Notes: a model not told the origin generated them from the letters alone. DNA of 64,000 nucleotides from an uncultured Bacteroidales bacterium (GCA_947573135.1 CANPDU010000006.1:39662-103661), one strand, 5' to 3'. Counted from the first letter of the stretch, positions 37,649 to 46,080 are shown. Program-made: numbers and translations.

Positions 37649-38593
37649 ATGAATAACTCCCTACCCCCTTTCAAGATCTTCGCAGGCACGAACTCTCAGT
37701 ACATGGCCGAAGAGATCTGTCAGCACCTTGGTGTCGAACTCGGCAAGATGAACATCCAGCACTTCGCCGACGGTGAATTCGAAGTATCGTTCGAAGAGTC
37801 AATTCGCGGTTGCGAGGTATATCTCGTCCAGTCGACATTCCCCAACAGCGACAACCTCATGGAGCTCCTGTTAATGATCGATGCCGCAAAGCGTGCTTCG
37901 GCAAAGTCAATCATCGCCGTGATGCCTTACTTCGGATGGGCACGTCAGGACCGCAAGGACAAACCCCGTGTGTCGATTGCCGCAAAGCTTGTGGCCGATC
38001 TGCTCATGACCGCAGGTGTCAACCGCGTCATCACGATGGATCTCCATGCAGACCAGATCCAGGGTTTCTTCAATGTTCCGGTCGACCACCTCTACGCTTC
38101 GTCGGTGTTCATACCCTACATCCAGTCGCTTGACCTTGAGAACATGGTGATCGCTACTCCCGACGTAGGCGGTGCAAAGCGTGCAAACAGCTACGCCAAG
38201 TATCTTGACCTGCCACTCGTGCTCTGCCACAAACAGCGCGCCAAAGCCAACGTTGTTGCCAACATGACTGTCATCGGTGACGTGAAAGACAAAAATGTTA
38301 TCCTGATCGATGATATGTGTGATACTGCAGGCACTATTGTCAAGGCTGCCGCCCTGATGATGGAAAACGGTGCGAAATCGGTCCGTGCGCTTTGCTCTCA
38401 CGCAATCATGAGCGACCCCGCCACACAACGGGTCGAGGAAAGCCCGCTCTCTGAAATGATATTCACAAACTCGATCCCATACCGCAAGCACTGCGACAAA
38501 TGCACTATCATTTCCGTCGCAAAACTGTTTGCCGACACGATCCGTCGCGTCCACGACAACGAATCAATCTCGTCGCAGTATCTTATCAAATAA
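37649..38593 (+). CDS. prs: Ribose-phosphate pyrophosphokinase
   Basis: 314 residues. It makes PRPP from ribose 5-phosphate and ATP, feeding purine, pyrimidine, NAD, histidine and tryptophan synthesis. Class I signatures are FADGEFEVSFEESIRGCEVY (N-terminal half), MPYFGWARQDRKDKPR (ATP-binding flexible region), MDLHADQIQGFFNVPVDHLY and the PRPP-binding ILIDDMCDTAGTIVKAA. No unusual residue is seen in these motifs. It is a single-gene unit with promoter and strong terminator. rbsK, which produces its substrate, is 3 kb away on the other strand. Confidence 0.97.
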   Translation: MNNSLPPFKIFAGTNSQYMAEEICQHLGVELGKMNIQHFADGEFEVSFEESIRGCEVYLVQSTFPNSDNLMELLLMIDAAKRASAKSIIAVMPYFGWARQDRKDKPRVSIAAKLVADLLMTAGVNRVITMDLHADQIQGFFNVPVDHLYASSVFIPYIQSLDLENMVIATPDVGGAKRANSYAKYLDLPLVLCHKQRAKANVVANMTVIGDVKDKNVILIDDMCDTAGTIVKAAALMMENGAKSVRALCSHAIMSDPATQRVEESPLSEMIFTNSIPYRKHCDKCTIISVAKLFADTIRRVHDNESISSQYLIK

Positions 38594-38617
38594 GTTACCG
38601 CTGCCAACAATATGCCG

Positions 38618-38660
38618 GCGCCCTGATTTCACTGTCGAAATCAGGGCGCCGTTTATGTTA
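38618..38660. terminator. Strong terminator between prs and the convergent glycosyltransferase gene
   Basis: Arms cggcgccctgattt (38618-38631) and aaatcagggcgccg (38640-38653) give a 14-bp perfect stem followed by tttatg. It can serve both strands. Confidence 0.8.
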
Positions 38661-38685
38661 TGGAACCTATACCGGCACCTGACAC

Positions 38686-40410
38686 TTATTTCGTGAACTT
38701 ATAGACTCTCGACGGCTGACCGAGCAGCGGACGCGGACTCACATACCGCTCCTCGAAACTGTAACCTTCGTCCTCGAACATGGGAAGATATTTTGCGGCG
38801 TCATTGTCGCCTATAAGCAGGAAGCCTCTCTCCGGGCGACGCTTATAAAAACTCGACATACGGTCGCCGATATAGAAATTGATCTCGAAATAGTGCACAG
38901 GATCTCCGTCGGCAAACTCACCGCCCTCGATAAACTCATAGATCGCGCCCTCAGACTCCGGAGTTGCCATGTCAATTTCAGCCGCGATATCTTTGACTGA
39001 CTTCACATTGAGCACTGCCGGCTGATAAGCCCCTGACATAGATATATAAATCGCCAGTACTACTGCCGAAATCGCCGGGACGATCGATTTTTCGTCTGTG
39101 CGCCGTCTGATCTTCGCCCACCACGCCACTGCCGCTGCCGGCGAAAACAGCACCCATACCCAGGTCATCACGCCGCTAAGCGAGCCGATAGCCGCCATCA
39201 TAGCGACATTCTGGGCCGCATGACGTCCGTTGCCGAATAAACTGTCTGGCACAAGACCAAGCTTGACGGCAATGAAGCATACAAACAATGCGGCGGCTAT
39301 GGCAGCCATTACGTCGCCGAATATCCTGACCGCCGATATGCGCCGGCGCGACACATAAATCAGCAGTTGTGCGACATAGAATGCCACAAACGGATACATC
39401 GGCATCAGATAGACGCTACGTTTGCTCTGAGGTATGCAGTAAAACACAAATATCACCGCTGCCGCAACCGTCGACAGCAGATTGACTGCCGGCATCGTGC
39501 GGCACATTCCGAACAGCGCCTTCCACGAGTCTGCTGCCGGACTGCGCCTGTAGCTTCTGTACGGCAGCACGAAGAGCACCATAAGTACAGCTAATGTCCA
39601 GGGGACAAAACCGGCAACAAGCGTCAGTATATTGTACGGCCACGGATTGACACATGAGTCATAGCTCATCGTGCTGGTCATTCGGCCGAAATTTTCCTCC
39701 ATCACAAGGTCGAGAAACTCCTGTCCGCCCTGATGATACGCAGCCACATACCATGCTAACGGAAGCACGAGCGACAACAGTGCCCAGGCAGCAAGCGTCA
39801 GAAACGCCCTGAAGAAATTGACTCCGCGGAGCAGCAGATACACCCCGGCGACAAGGCACGGTATGATCGTCCCGACCGGACCTTTGGTCAGAGTGCCGAT
39901 GCTCATCATCAGAATTGCGAGCCACGGCACACCCTTCATGTCGCGCTCCGACCATGTGAACAGCGAGTATATCGCTCCGACAGTAGCCGCCGTCAGCACC
40001 ATGTCGACACGGCAGTTGGCTCCGGCGCGGTGTAGTTCAAACGTCGTAAACGCTATCAGCGCCGCTGCCAGTCCGGTAGCCTGGCTCTTGCGTCGTGCGA
40101 AAAACACAAACGTCCAAACCGTCATCGCCACAAGGGCGATCGCCGACGGCAAGCGCGACGTGAATTCATTGACCGTTCCGCCGTTGAGCAGCGACAGTGC
40201 AGCTATACACCAGTGAAAAAACGGAGGCTTATAGGGCATCTCTCCGCCGTTATTGGTCGGCAGTATCCAGTTGCCGCTGTCGAGTATTGAATATGCCACG
40301 ACCGCTTCGCGCGGTTCTCCTTTTGTATTAAAATCAGCCAACCCTAAAAAAGGAAGCATCACAAATACACATACTACCAGCAAAAGCCAGGCCGTACGGT
40401 CAATTTTCAT
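38686..40410 (-). CDS. ArnT/PMT-like membrane glycosyltransferase
   Basis: 574 residues from ATG 40410 (MKIDRTAWLLLVV). Another ATG at 40422 and a TTG at 40446 are in frame. GT-C fold: a first membrane helix, then the periplasmic DDE-less loop with GLADFNTKGEPREAVVAYSI (an Asp and Glu that fit the PMT/ArnT catalytic loop) and the NGGEMPYKPPFFHWCIAAL segment. At least ten further membrane segments follow, then a soluble C-terminal domain (about 465-574). ArnT-like enzymes transfer a lipid-linked sugar to lipid A or proteins in the periplasm. The acceptor here is unknown. Confidence 0.88.
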   Translation of the reverse strand: MKIDRTAWLLLVVCVFVMLPFLGLADFNTKGEPREAVVAYSILDSGNWILPTNNGGEMPYKPPFFHWCIAALSLLNGGTVNEFTSRLPSAIALVAMTVWTFVFFARRKSQATGLAAALIAFTTFELHRAGANCRVDMVLTAATVGAIYSLFTWSERDMKGVPWLAILMMSIGTLTKGPVGTIIPCLVAGVYLLLRGVNFFRAFLTLAAWALLSLVLPLAWYVAAYHQGGQEFLDLVMEENFGRMTSTMSYDSCVNPWPYNILTLVAGFVPWTLAVLMVLFVLPYRSYRRSPAADSWKALFGMCRTMPAVNLLSTVAAAVIFVFYCIPQSKRSVYLMPMYPFVAFYVAQLLIYVSRRRISAVRIFGDVMAAIAAALFVCFIAVKLGLVPDSLFGNGRHAAQNVAMMAAIGSLSGVMTWVWVLFSPAAAVAWWAKIRRRTDEKSIVPAISAVVLAIYISMSGAYQPAVLNVKSVKDIAAEIDMATPESEGAIYEFIEGGEFADGDPVHYFEINFYIGDRMSSFYKRRPERGFLLIGDNDAAKYLPMFEDEGYSFEERYVSPRPLLGQPSRVYKFTK

Positions 40411-40514
40411 CTGTCGTATCATCAGCAATAAAATAAATACCCACAAAAATACTCATTTTCCGCCAATTCCTCCACACTCCCGGCAAAATATACCAATTCA
40501 GAACCCAAATCAAA

Positions 40515-40616
40515 AATGCATCGGAGACGCATAACATGTTAAACCCTACAATAAGCGAAGCGGTTTGTAGGGCCCGGCCAAACTCCTCCATACAAAGGCG
40601 CCTCGCCGAGGCGCGA
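40515..40616 (+). repeat. Hairpin-bearing dispersed repeat, copy 1
   Basis: About 100 bases closely similar to 41612-41714. Elements in order: a 5' hairpin (tgc.tc-gga-ga.gca at 40517-40531, one mismatch), a central aaaccctaca...tgtaggg inverted repeat around agcgaagcgg, and a 3' perfect hairpin gcgcctcg-c-cgaggcgc. Both copies have the same orientation. The conserved hairpins suggest a REP/MITE-like element. It lies just downstream of the hypothetical gene at 40631. Confidence 0.8.
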
Positions 40617-40630
40617 CGTACACGCCAAAA

Positions 40631-41401
40631 CTATTTGCGTCTGAATATCTTAGCCAATAGTCCGGCTATAGAGCCCGGCTGAGATGTCGGTCTGAGAAAC
40701 TTAGAGTCAGGCGCGAGATCGTAGACTATATGAGCCTCATTGAGCGCAGCCACCTTAGGCAGCTCCGAATTGCGCCTTATCCGTTCCATAAAAGCCTCCC
40801 GATCATCAAAGCGTCGGTAAAGATCCTCTTTCCATTGACTGATTGTTCTGTTGAAACACGAGAAAAAATGACCTTCATCCCAATAACTGCTCTCTTTATC
40901 TATTTCATCTTTTACAATATTAATGAGAAGTGGATCATCGAAAAATGTTGACAAAGCCAATTTGAGCGTTAAAATGTCACCATAAAATATCGGATTGTGT
41001 TTTATGCATTTAAAGCGTTCAATGTGTTTTCTCTTTCGATCAATATATGAGAACATCTCAGTCATTGAAATAGTCGGCCTTATAAATGATCCGAATTGTT
41101 TTAAAGTCAACTCAACAGCGTTTGGTAAAGTCCGTTCATGGGCACTAAAAAAAATAAAGTTATATGAATTATTATTGCTCTTTACCTCATCATCCAGGAT
41201 GGGCATTCGTTTCTTTAAATCAGTATCACTCCACAATGGTATCCAGTTAATATGAATTGTATACGATTCTCCCCCCTGAGAGCAGAATCGTAGACCGATC
41301 AACAATAAATCTGCTCTCATGAAAAGCGTTGAAGGAGTATAACTTTTCAATATTGGAAAATATGGGTTCCAGTCTTTGACTATCGTTCGAATACCAACCA
41401 T
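40631..41401 (-). CDS. Hypothetical protein on an AT-rich segment between direct repeats
   Basis: 256 residues with no signal peptide. Mixed alpha/beta; contains HINWIPLWSDTDLKKRMP, NFIFFSAHERTLPNAVEL and KDEIDKESSYWDEGHFFSCF. The C-terminal end is basic and Gly/Pro-rich. No known domain is recognised. The base composition is distinctly AT-rich compared with the neighbours. The gene is bracketed by two direct copies of a hairpin repeat (40515-40616 and 41612-41714), which suggests it arrived or moves as a cassette. A 24-codon frame (41410-41484) ends 8 bases upstream and reads like true coding sequence, so the annotated start might be the remains of a frameshifted longer gene. Confidence 0.6.
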   Translation of the reverse strand: MVGIRTIVKDWNPYFPILKSYTPSTLFMRADLLLIGLRFCSQGGESYTIHINWIPLWSDTDLKKRMPILDDEVKSNNNSYNFIFFSAHERTLPNAVELTLKQFGSFIRPTISMTEMFSYIDRKRKHIERFKCIKHNPIFYGDILTLKLALSTFFDDPLLINIVKDEIDKESSYWDEGHFFSCFNRTISQWKEDLYRRFDDREAFMERIRRNSELPKVAALNEAHIVYDLAPDSKFLRPTSQPGSIAGLLAKIFRRK

Positions 41402-41923
41402 AACATTAATTATAAATAAGGCATTCCTACTCTTGGCTTTATTATCTCTATTGGCATTTTGAAAGCCTCTATGTACCTATACATTTGCGGAGTTAAATTT
41501 AATTGAGCCGGTAAAATACACTTTTCGCAAAAATAATGAAATTATTTGATTTCCAGGGAAATCTTGATTAAAATTTGTTTCATGTAAAAATAAACATGCA
41601 TACAAAGGCATTCTTGCGTCGGAGACGCAAAACATGCGAAACCCTACAATGAGCGAAGCGGTTTGTGGGGGCCCTGTCAAGCTCCCCTCCCACAGGCGCA
41701 TCGGCGATGCGCGACATCCCTGCGTAGATATCCGCCCCCGATCCCCCGCGCTCTTTGCGCCCTCGGCGTAAGGCACAAAAAACAGCAGCAATTACCCTGA
41801 CGTGCAAACAATTAACTCCTGCATCAGACCATTTAACCTGTGTTAAAGCGGACTCTTATCCTAAAATGCTAAAAAACGCGTCGTTTGCCGCCGTAATTTT
41901 GCATCAGAAAAAATTACAGACAG
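41402..41923. other. 522-base stretch: AT-rich part, repeat copy 2, then a short GC-rich spacer
   Basis: 41402-41600 is AT-rich. It holds a minus-strand 24-codon frame (41410-41484, starting MYRYIEAFKMPIEIIKPR) and a minus-strand TATTTTTG box (41528-41535) that could drive it and the gene at 40631. 41612-41714 is the second dispersed repeat. 41715-41923 has no convincing gene; a TAATTTTG box at 41894-41901 precedes the next small reading frame. Confidence 0.55.
41612..41714 (+). repeat. Hairpin-bearing dispersed repeat, copy 2
   Basis: Direct repeat of 40515-40616. The 5' hairpin is gcgtc-gga-gacgc (perfect). The central arms ccctaca and tgtgggg pair through one G-T wobble. The 3' hairpin is gcgcatcg-g-cgatgcgc. 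Relative to copy 1 the 3' stem shows a compensatory change (a C-G pair in copy 1 is an A-T pair here), so the fold is under constraint. Confidence 0.8.
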
Positions 41924-42388
41924 ATGACCGCAGGTAAGCTACATATCACAGACAAAAAATCACGCTCGACGCGTCGCGCCCTGCTGCGCTTTCTGAAACA
42001 CTACGATTACGGTTTCCGTGATATTGCAATAGAGATCTCCGATATCATAAGCCGTGAGCCGATCAGTTTCATTAACGCAGCAGCTACAATCGTGAGGCGT
42101 CTTGCTTTTATCGGTTTTGAGCCTGTGCTCGTACGCGACCGCCGCGCGTTGCGCATTTTCACTCAGATTTCTGACGAATATTTCCGTCGGTCCGGAACGA
42201 CGGCAGGTGCACCGTTCGTCAGCGTTCTGCTTCTGAAAGCGCTTCACGCGGTAGCCGGCTCATCAGAAAAAATAATGCTTCAGCAATCCCACAGCCCCTG
42301 TCTCCCTCGCGCTCCAAATCGTGCGGTTTCTCTACCCATACGTCAAAAAATCACGCAAAGACGCAAAAAACGCAAAGGAAAAATATAA
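41924..42388 (+). CDS. Small hypothetical protein, 3' end running into repeat array A
   Basis: 154 residues as read. The first ~85 look like a real helical domain (RALLRFLKHYDYGFRDIAIE and AAATIVRRLAFIGFEPVLV), with a TAATTTTG box 22 bases upstream of the ATG. From about residue 100 the sequence is low in quality, and the last dozen residues (QRRKKRKGKI) are translated from the tandem repeat that begins at 42351. The natural C terminus has therefore probably been replaced by repeat sequence. No family is recognised. Confidence 0.4.
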   Translation: MTAGKLHITDKKSRSTRRALLRFLKHYDYGFRDIAIEISDIISREPISFINAAATIVRRLAFIGFEPVLVRDRRALRIFTQISDEYFRRSGTTAGAPFVSVLLLKALHAVAGSSEKIMLQQSHSPCLPRAPNRAVSLPIRQKITQRRKKRKGKI

Positions 42389-42580
42389 AACTCTGCGACC
42401 TCCGCGAGCTCTGCGTGATATAAACCTCACGCAAAGACGCAAAAAACGCAAAGGAAAATATAAAACTTTGCGACCTCCGCGACCTCTGCGTGATATAAAC
42501 CTCACGCAAAGACGCAAAAAACGCAAAGAAAAATATAAAACTTTGCGACCTCCGCAACCTCTGCGTGAAATTTCTCACGC
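42351..42580 (+). repeat. Tandem repeat array A (3 units of ~76 bp)
   Basis: Units begin at 42351, 42427 and 42502 with tcacgcaaagacgcaaaaaa and end in ctctgcgtga. Each unit is an imperfect inverted repeat: the 5' tcacgcaaag arm matches ctctgcgtga at its 3' end, with an AT-rich centre (aaaatataaaac). The units are contiguous, without unique spacers. The same unit type recurs in array B downstream of the GxxExxY gene. Confidence 0.85.
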
Positions 42581-42639
42581 TAAGAATATTTATTAATTAA
42601 AATATTCACATATAATCAGCATTTTACGGGATTTATTAC

Positions 42640-42647
42640 TAAATTTG
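42640..42647 (+). promoter_or_regulatory. -7 box 5 bases before the GxxExxY start codon
   Basis: TAAATTTG followed by tctcc and ATG 42653. The predicted transcription start is at or next to the start codon. Confidence 0.5.
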
Positions 42648-42652
42648 TCTCC

Positions 42653-43039
42653 ATGGACGAAATAAGAATAAACCAATTAAGTTTGGAGATAATTGGCGCA
42701 GCTATAGAAGTACACAAACTTCTTGGCCCGGGGCTACTTGAGCATACTTATCAGGAAGCCTTGATGTTTGAATTAAAATTGAGGAAAATACAGGCTCGTA
42801 GCGAAGTAGAGTTACCGGCACAATATAAAGGCCATATACTAAACACCAACTATCGAATCGATATATTAATAGAAAATGAAATTATCGTAGAGCTGAAAGC
42901 AACCGAGTATGACAATCCTCTATACGCTAAACAATTGCTCACATATCTTCGTCTATCAAGCAAAAGGCTTGGCTTACTCATTAATTTCAACCGAGAACTT
43001 CTTAAAAATGGCATTACTCGAGTCGTAAACAACCTTTAA
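42653..43039 (+). CDS. GxxExxY family protein (PD-(D/E)XK nuclease-like fold)
   Basis: 128 residues, the normal length. The name-giving motif is in GPGLLEHTYQEAL (G, E and Y in register, about residues 26-34), within an opening helix typical of the family. The nuclease-like core follows: Asp in YRIDILIENEIIVELKATEY and the ExK pair in VELKA. The C-terminal LLTYLRLSSKRLGLLINF is also conserved. GxxExxY proteins are known in Bacteroidota and spirochaetes, sometimes inside 23S rRNA genes, which suggests a selfish or mobile habit. The biochemical role is unproven. The gene lies between two arrays of the same tandem repeat. Confidence 0.9.
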   Translation: MDEIRINQLSLEIIGAAIEVHKLLGPGLLEHTYQEALMFELKLRKIQARSEVELPAQYKGHILNTNYRIDILIENEIIVELKATEYDNPLYAKQLLTYLRLSSKRLGLLINFNRELLKNGITRVVNNL

Positions 43040-43493
43040 ACCATAAAAATATTCCGCAAAAGCCCTTCAAAATGCAATAATTAAATAATAACTTTGCGCC
43101 CTCCGCGAGCTCTGCGTGATACAAACCTCACACAAAGACGATAAGTCCACAAAAATATAAAACTCTGCGACCTCCGCGACCTATGCGTGATACAAACCTC
43201 ACACGCAAAAAACGCAAAGGAAAAATATAAAACTTTGCGACCTCCGCGAACTCTGCGTGATACAAACCTCACGCAAAGACGATAAGTCCACAAAAATATA
43301 AAACTTTGCGCCCTCCGCGAGCTCTGCGTGATACAAACCTCACACAAAGACGATAAGTCCACAAAAATATAAAACTCTGCGACCTCCGCGACCTATGCGT
43401 GATACAAACCTCACACGCAAAAATCTGCACTAACAATATTCACGCTTTTTGCGCGTTAAATTATTGTTGTAAAACGACGATAAGCAATCTCCT
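43040..43493. other. 454-base intergenic region occupied mainly by repeat array B
   Basis: No gene is seen. 43040-43088 is AT-rich, 43089-43424 is repeat array B, and 43425-43493 is a short AT-rich spacer with no clear TAnnTTTG box before the lipoprotein gene at 43494. Reading frames on either strand inside the array (Arg/Phe-rich) are products of the repeat. Confidence 0.75.
43089..43424 (+). repeat. Tandem repeat array B (four full and two partial units of 70-71 bp)
   Basis: Unit starts are 43128, 43199, 43269 and 43340, with partial units at both ends. Units begin tcacacaaagacg or tcacgcaaagacg and end in ctgcgtgatacaaacc; several carry the variant ataagtccac in place of the second caaag element. 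A 122-base stretch (43090-43211) is repeated without change at 43302-43423, giving a 212-base higher-order period. The units share arms and orientation with array A. Confidence 0.85.
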
Positions 43494-44906
43494 ATGAAGC
43501 GACTCCTTCTATATATAATTTGCGTCCTGTCGATGACGCTTATCTTTACCGCCTGTATTGACGACAGTTTCACAGAGTCGCCGTCCGATCAGCCGCGTTT
43601 CTCTGTAGACACACTCGACATGGGTGTGGTTTTCACCGAACAGATGACTACCACCTACCGGTTCACAGTCTCCAATCCGGCATCAAAATCACTATCCATC
43701 AGCCGCATTGCCCTGTCGGGCGACGGAGCTGATTATTTCCGGCTCAATGTCGACGGATTTAGCGGACGCGAGTTCAACAATGTCGAGATCCGCGGCAAAG
43801 ACTCCATATTTGTATTTGTCGAGGCCACTCTTCCGCCGTCACAGGCTGATATCCCTGTTGAGATCAACGCTTATATCGACTTCATCACCAACGGAGTGTC
43901 GCGCAGCGTGGTTCTTTCGGCCTGCGGTCAGGACGTGATCCGTCTCCGCGGGCAGATCATCGACTCAGACACCCGTTTCGATGCGGCAAAGCCCTATCAG
44001 ATTTTCGACTCACTCGTGGTAGCACACGGAGCGACTCTCACAATCGGCCCGGGCACACGCCTGCTCTTCCATGACGGAACATATCTGGCTGTCGACGGAC
44101 GTCTTCTGACCGAAGGCACATCCGAAGCCCCGGTAACTCTGGCCGGTGACCGGACGGGTAACGTTGTCTCCGACATATCATTCGACCTGATGTCGCGCCA
44201 GTGGGAAGGTGTCATATTCGGAGCCGGATCGAAAGGCAGTAATCTCAGCCACACTGTGATCAAAAACACTACTTACGGAGTGACTGTCGACGGCACGGAT
44301 GCGGCACCGGGCGAAACCACCCTCTCGCTCCTCAACTGCCGTCTGCGCAACTCGGGCAACACAGTTCTCTCGGCGATCCACGCCGATATCGATGCCGTAG
44401 GCTGCGAGTTCGCCGAAGCCGGAGGCGGACTTGTCTATCTCCATGGCGGCTCTCATTCGTTCAACCACTGTACGTTCGCCAATTATTATCTCTTCTCTGC
44501 CATCGGAGGCCCGGCTATTGCATTCAACCATCTTGACGGCGAGAGCGACGATATGAGCGACAAGCCATATCTTAATGCCGTAATCGACAACTCTATAATA
44601 TACGGGCTGGGAGCCGACCTTTCCCACGGCGATCTGACAGGGACGGATGTCACCATGCGCCACTGCCTGCTGAAAAGCAAAGGCAGTGATGACGACAATT
44701 TTATCAGCTGTATATGGGACGAAGATCCGCTCTACTATACTGTGCGCAGCGAATATCTGTTTGACTATCGTCTGCGCGACGAGTCGCCGGCGATCGGAGC
44801 TGCCGATCCGGCTCTGACGTCGCCTCGCGCCGCTCTCGACTCATATGGACTGACGCGCGGCAGCCGTCCTGACATCGGGGCTTATGTCTGGTCTCCGGCC
44901 GACTGA
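43494..44906 (+). CDS. Lipoprotein with Ig-like and right-handed beta-helix domains
   Basis: 470 residues. A signal sequence with lipobox (MTLIFTAC) gives a lipidated Cys near residue 21. Residues about 35-150 resemble an abnormal-spindle/Ig-like (choice-of-anchor) domain: FSVDTLDMGVVFTEQMTTTY and a YFRLNVDGFSG segment. Residues about 170-440 have the ladder pattern of a parallel beta-helix (LTIGPGTRLLFHDGTYLAVD, AVGCEFAEAGGGLVYLHGGS). Such proteins are usually surface-exposed glycan or protein binders; no catalytic residue can be assigned. It is convergent with, and overlaps by 25 bases, the AI-2E family gene. Confidence 0.82.
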   Translation: MKRLLLYIICVLSMTLIFTACIDDSFTESPSDQPRFSVDTLDMGVVFTEQMTTTYRFTVSNPASKSLSISRIALSGDGADYFRLNVDGFSGREFNNVEIRGKDSIFVFVEATLPPSQADIPVEINAYIDFITNGVSRSVVLSACGQDVIRLRGQIIDSDTRFDAAKPYQIFDSLVVAHGATLTIGPGTRLLFHDGTYLAVDGRLLTEGTSEAPVTLAGDRTGNVVSDISFDLMSRQWEGVIFGAGSKGSNLSHTVIKNTTYGVTVDGTDAAPGETTLSLLNCRLRNSGNTVLSAIHADIDAVGCEFAEAGGGLVYLHGGSHSFNHCTFANYYLFSAIGGPAIAFNHLDGESDDMSDKPYLNAVIDNSIIYGLGADLSHGDLTGTDVTMRHCLLKSKGSDDDNFISCIWDEDPLYYTVRSEYLFDYRLRDESPAIGAADPALTSPRAALDSYGLTRGSRPDIGAYVWSPAD

Positions 44907-45991
44907 CCTTTAGGCTTCGAAGTGACTGCGTCGGGACGGTCGATCACATATTGCTGGTAATATGCGAGCAATAACGTCGTCAGAGGCAACGCTATTATCA
45001 TGCCGATCAGGCCAAGCAGCGTACCCCACACCGACAGCGAAAAAAGTATTATCGCCGGGTTAAGACCCATTGCCTTGCCCATGATCTTGGGTGTAAGCAC
45101 ATAATCACAAATACACTGGCTGATCACATAAACAAGAAGACACTGTCCGAACACAGGCCAGAATTCGACCTCGCCGCCCATCGAATAGATGAGACAGACC
45201 ACAGCGACAGGCACAAGCGTGATATACTGGAAATAAGGTATCAGATACAGCACACCGACCAGAATACCCAGAACTATCGACAGCGGGATACCGACTACAG
45301 AAAATCCGATGCAATAAAACACCGCCGCAAACAGAGCGATCAGTGCCTGGCCGCGGAAATAATGATTCATGCTTGTCTTCACGTCGTCTTCGATCTTATA
45401 TGCGATCTTGCGGTATTTCGGCGGCACAAGCTGACGGAAACCCTTCATCAGTTGTTCATAGTCGAGCAGAATGAATATGACATAAATAAACGTCATAAGC
45501 CACTGCACCGTCCGCTTAAGGAAATCGATCGACGCTGACAGCAATGTCGAACTCTTGTCAAGAAGCGACTCGATATTATCACTGTCGAGCAAAGCCTTGA
45601 TGTTGCCCGACGACAAAAAACGGTCGATATATTCGTGAACCTGTGACGGGATATAGGGAACAGACACATGATCAGGCGAATAACCTTTGATCAGCGCTTT
45701 CATCTGATCTATCTCTTCAATTATCGAAGGCACGCAGAAATAGCATATCACCCCGATCACAAGGCTTACCTCGATAAGAGTCAGCATCGTAGCGAGCGCC
45801 CTGCCTCTGAGATGATTTATACGCCGGTTGAACTCTACGAACGGATCGAGAATATAGGCAATCAGACAAGCGAGACAGAATGGCAAAAGCACATATTCAA
45901 GCGTGTCGATCAGCCATATCACGCCGGCAAGCGCGACCAGGCCGAGAAACATACGCACTACTCTGTCGAATGTGAACGGACGTGATGACAT
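44882..45991 (-). CDS. AI-2E family (PerM/YdiK-like) transporter
   Basis: 369 residues from ATG 45991 (MSSRPFTFDRVVRMFLG); a longer frame to 46069 has no supporting N-terminal features. Eight hydrophobic segments in the family pattern: two at the start (LVALAGVIWLIDTLEYVLL and FCLACLIAYILDPFVEF), one after, then a long soluble insert (about 95-170) and the final cluster with the conserved GIPLSIVLGILVGVLYLIPYF. The family includes the putative autoinducer-2 exporter TqsA and Na+/H+ antiporters; the substrate is not certain here. The 3' end overlaps the convergent lipoprotein gene. Confidence 0.9.
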   Translation of the reverse strand: MSSRPFTFDRVVRMFLGLVALAGVIWLIDTLEYVLLPFCLACLIAYILDPFVEFNRRINHLRGRALATMLTLIEVSLVIGVICYFCVPSIIEEIDQMKALIKGYSPDHVSVPYIPSQVHEYIDRFLSSGNIKALLDSDNIESLLDKSSTLLSASIDFLKRTVQWLMTFIYVIFILLDYEQLMKGFRQLVPPKYRKIAYKIEDDVKTSMNHYFRGQALIALFAAVFYCIGFSVVGIPLSIVLGILVGVLYLIPYFQYITLVPVAVVCLIYSMGGEVEFWPVFGQCLLVYVISQCICDYVLTPKIMGKAMGLNPAIILFSLSVWGTLLGLIGMIIALPLTTLLLAYYQQYVIDRPDAVTSKPKGQSAGDQT

Positions 45992-46080
45992 AACGGACGA
46001 ATGATAATATAAATTTATAATGCTCCGGATCGCACAATTGTTTGACCGGGCAGAAAACATTGCCGGCAAATATAATAACT

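Noticed and set aside
41477..41807. Minus-strand frames of 75-104 codons through the second hairpin repeat
   Set aside because: They are generated by the repeat (FRMFCVSDA-type peptides recur at both copies) and do not look like proteins.
42332..42578. Arg/Phe-rich reading frames on the minus strand (for example repeated CVRFISRR-type sequence) and plus-strand KKRKEKYKT-type frames
   Set aside because: They are translations of the 76-bp tandem repeat in different frames, with no start signal and no independent composition.
43081..43424. Possible CRISPR array
   Set aside because: Units are contiguous 70-71-bp imperfect palindromes with no unique spacers, and no cas genes are present in the window.
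45992..46069. N-terminal extension of the AI-2E family protein
   Set aside because: The 26 extra residues have no membrane or signal character, and the family start fits ATG 45991.
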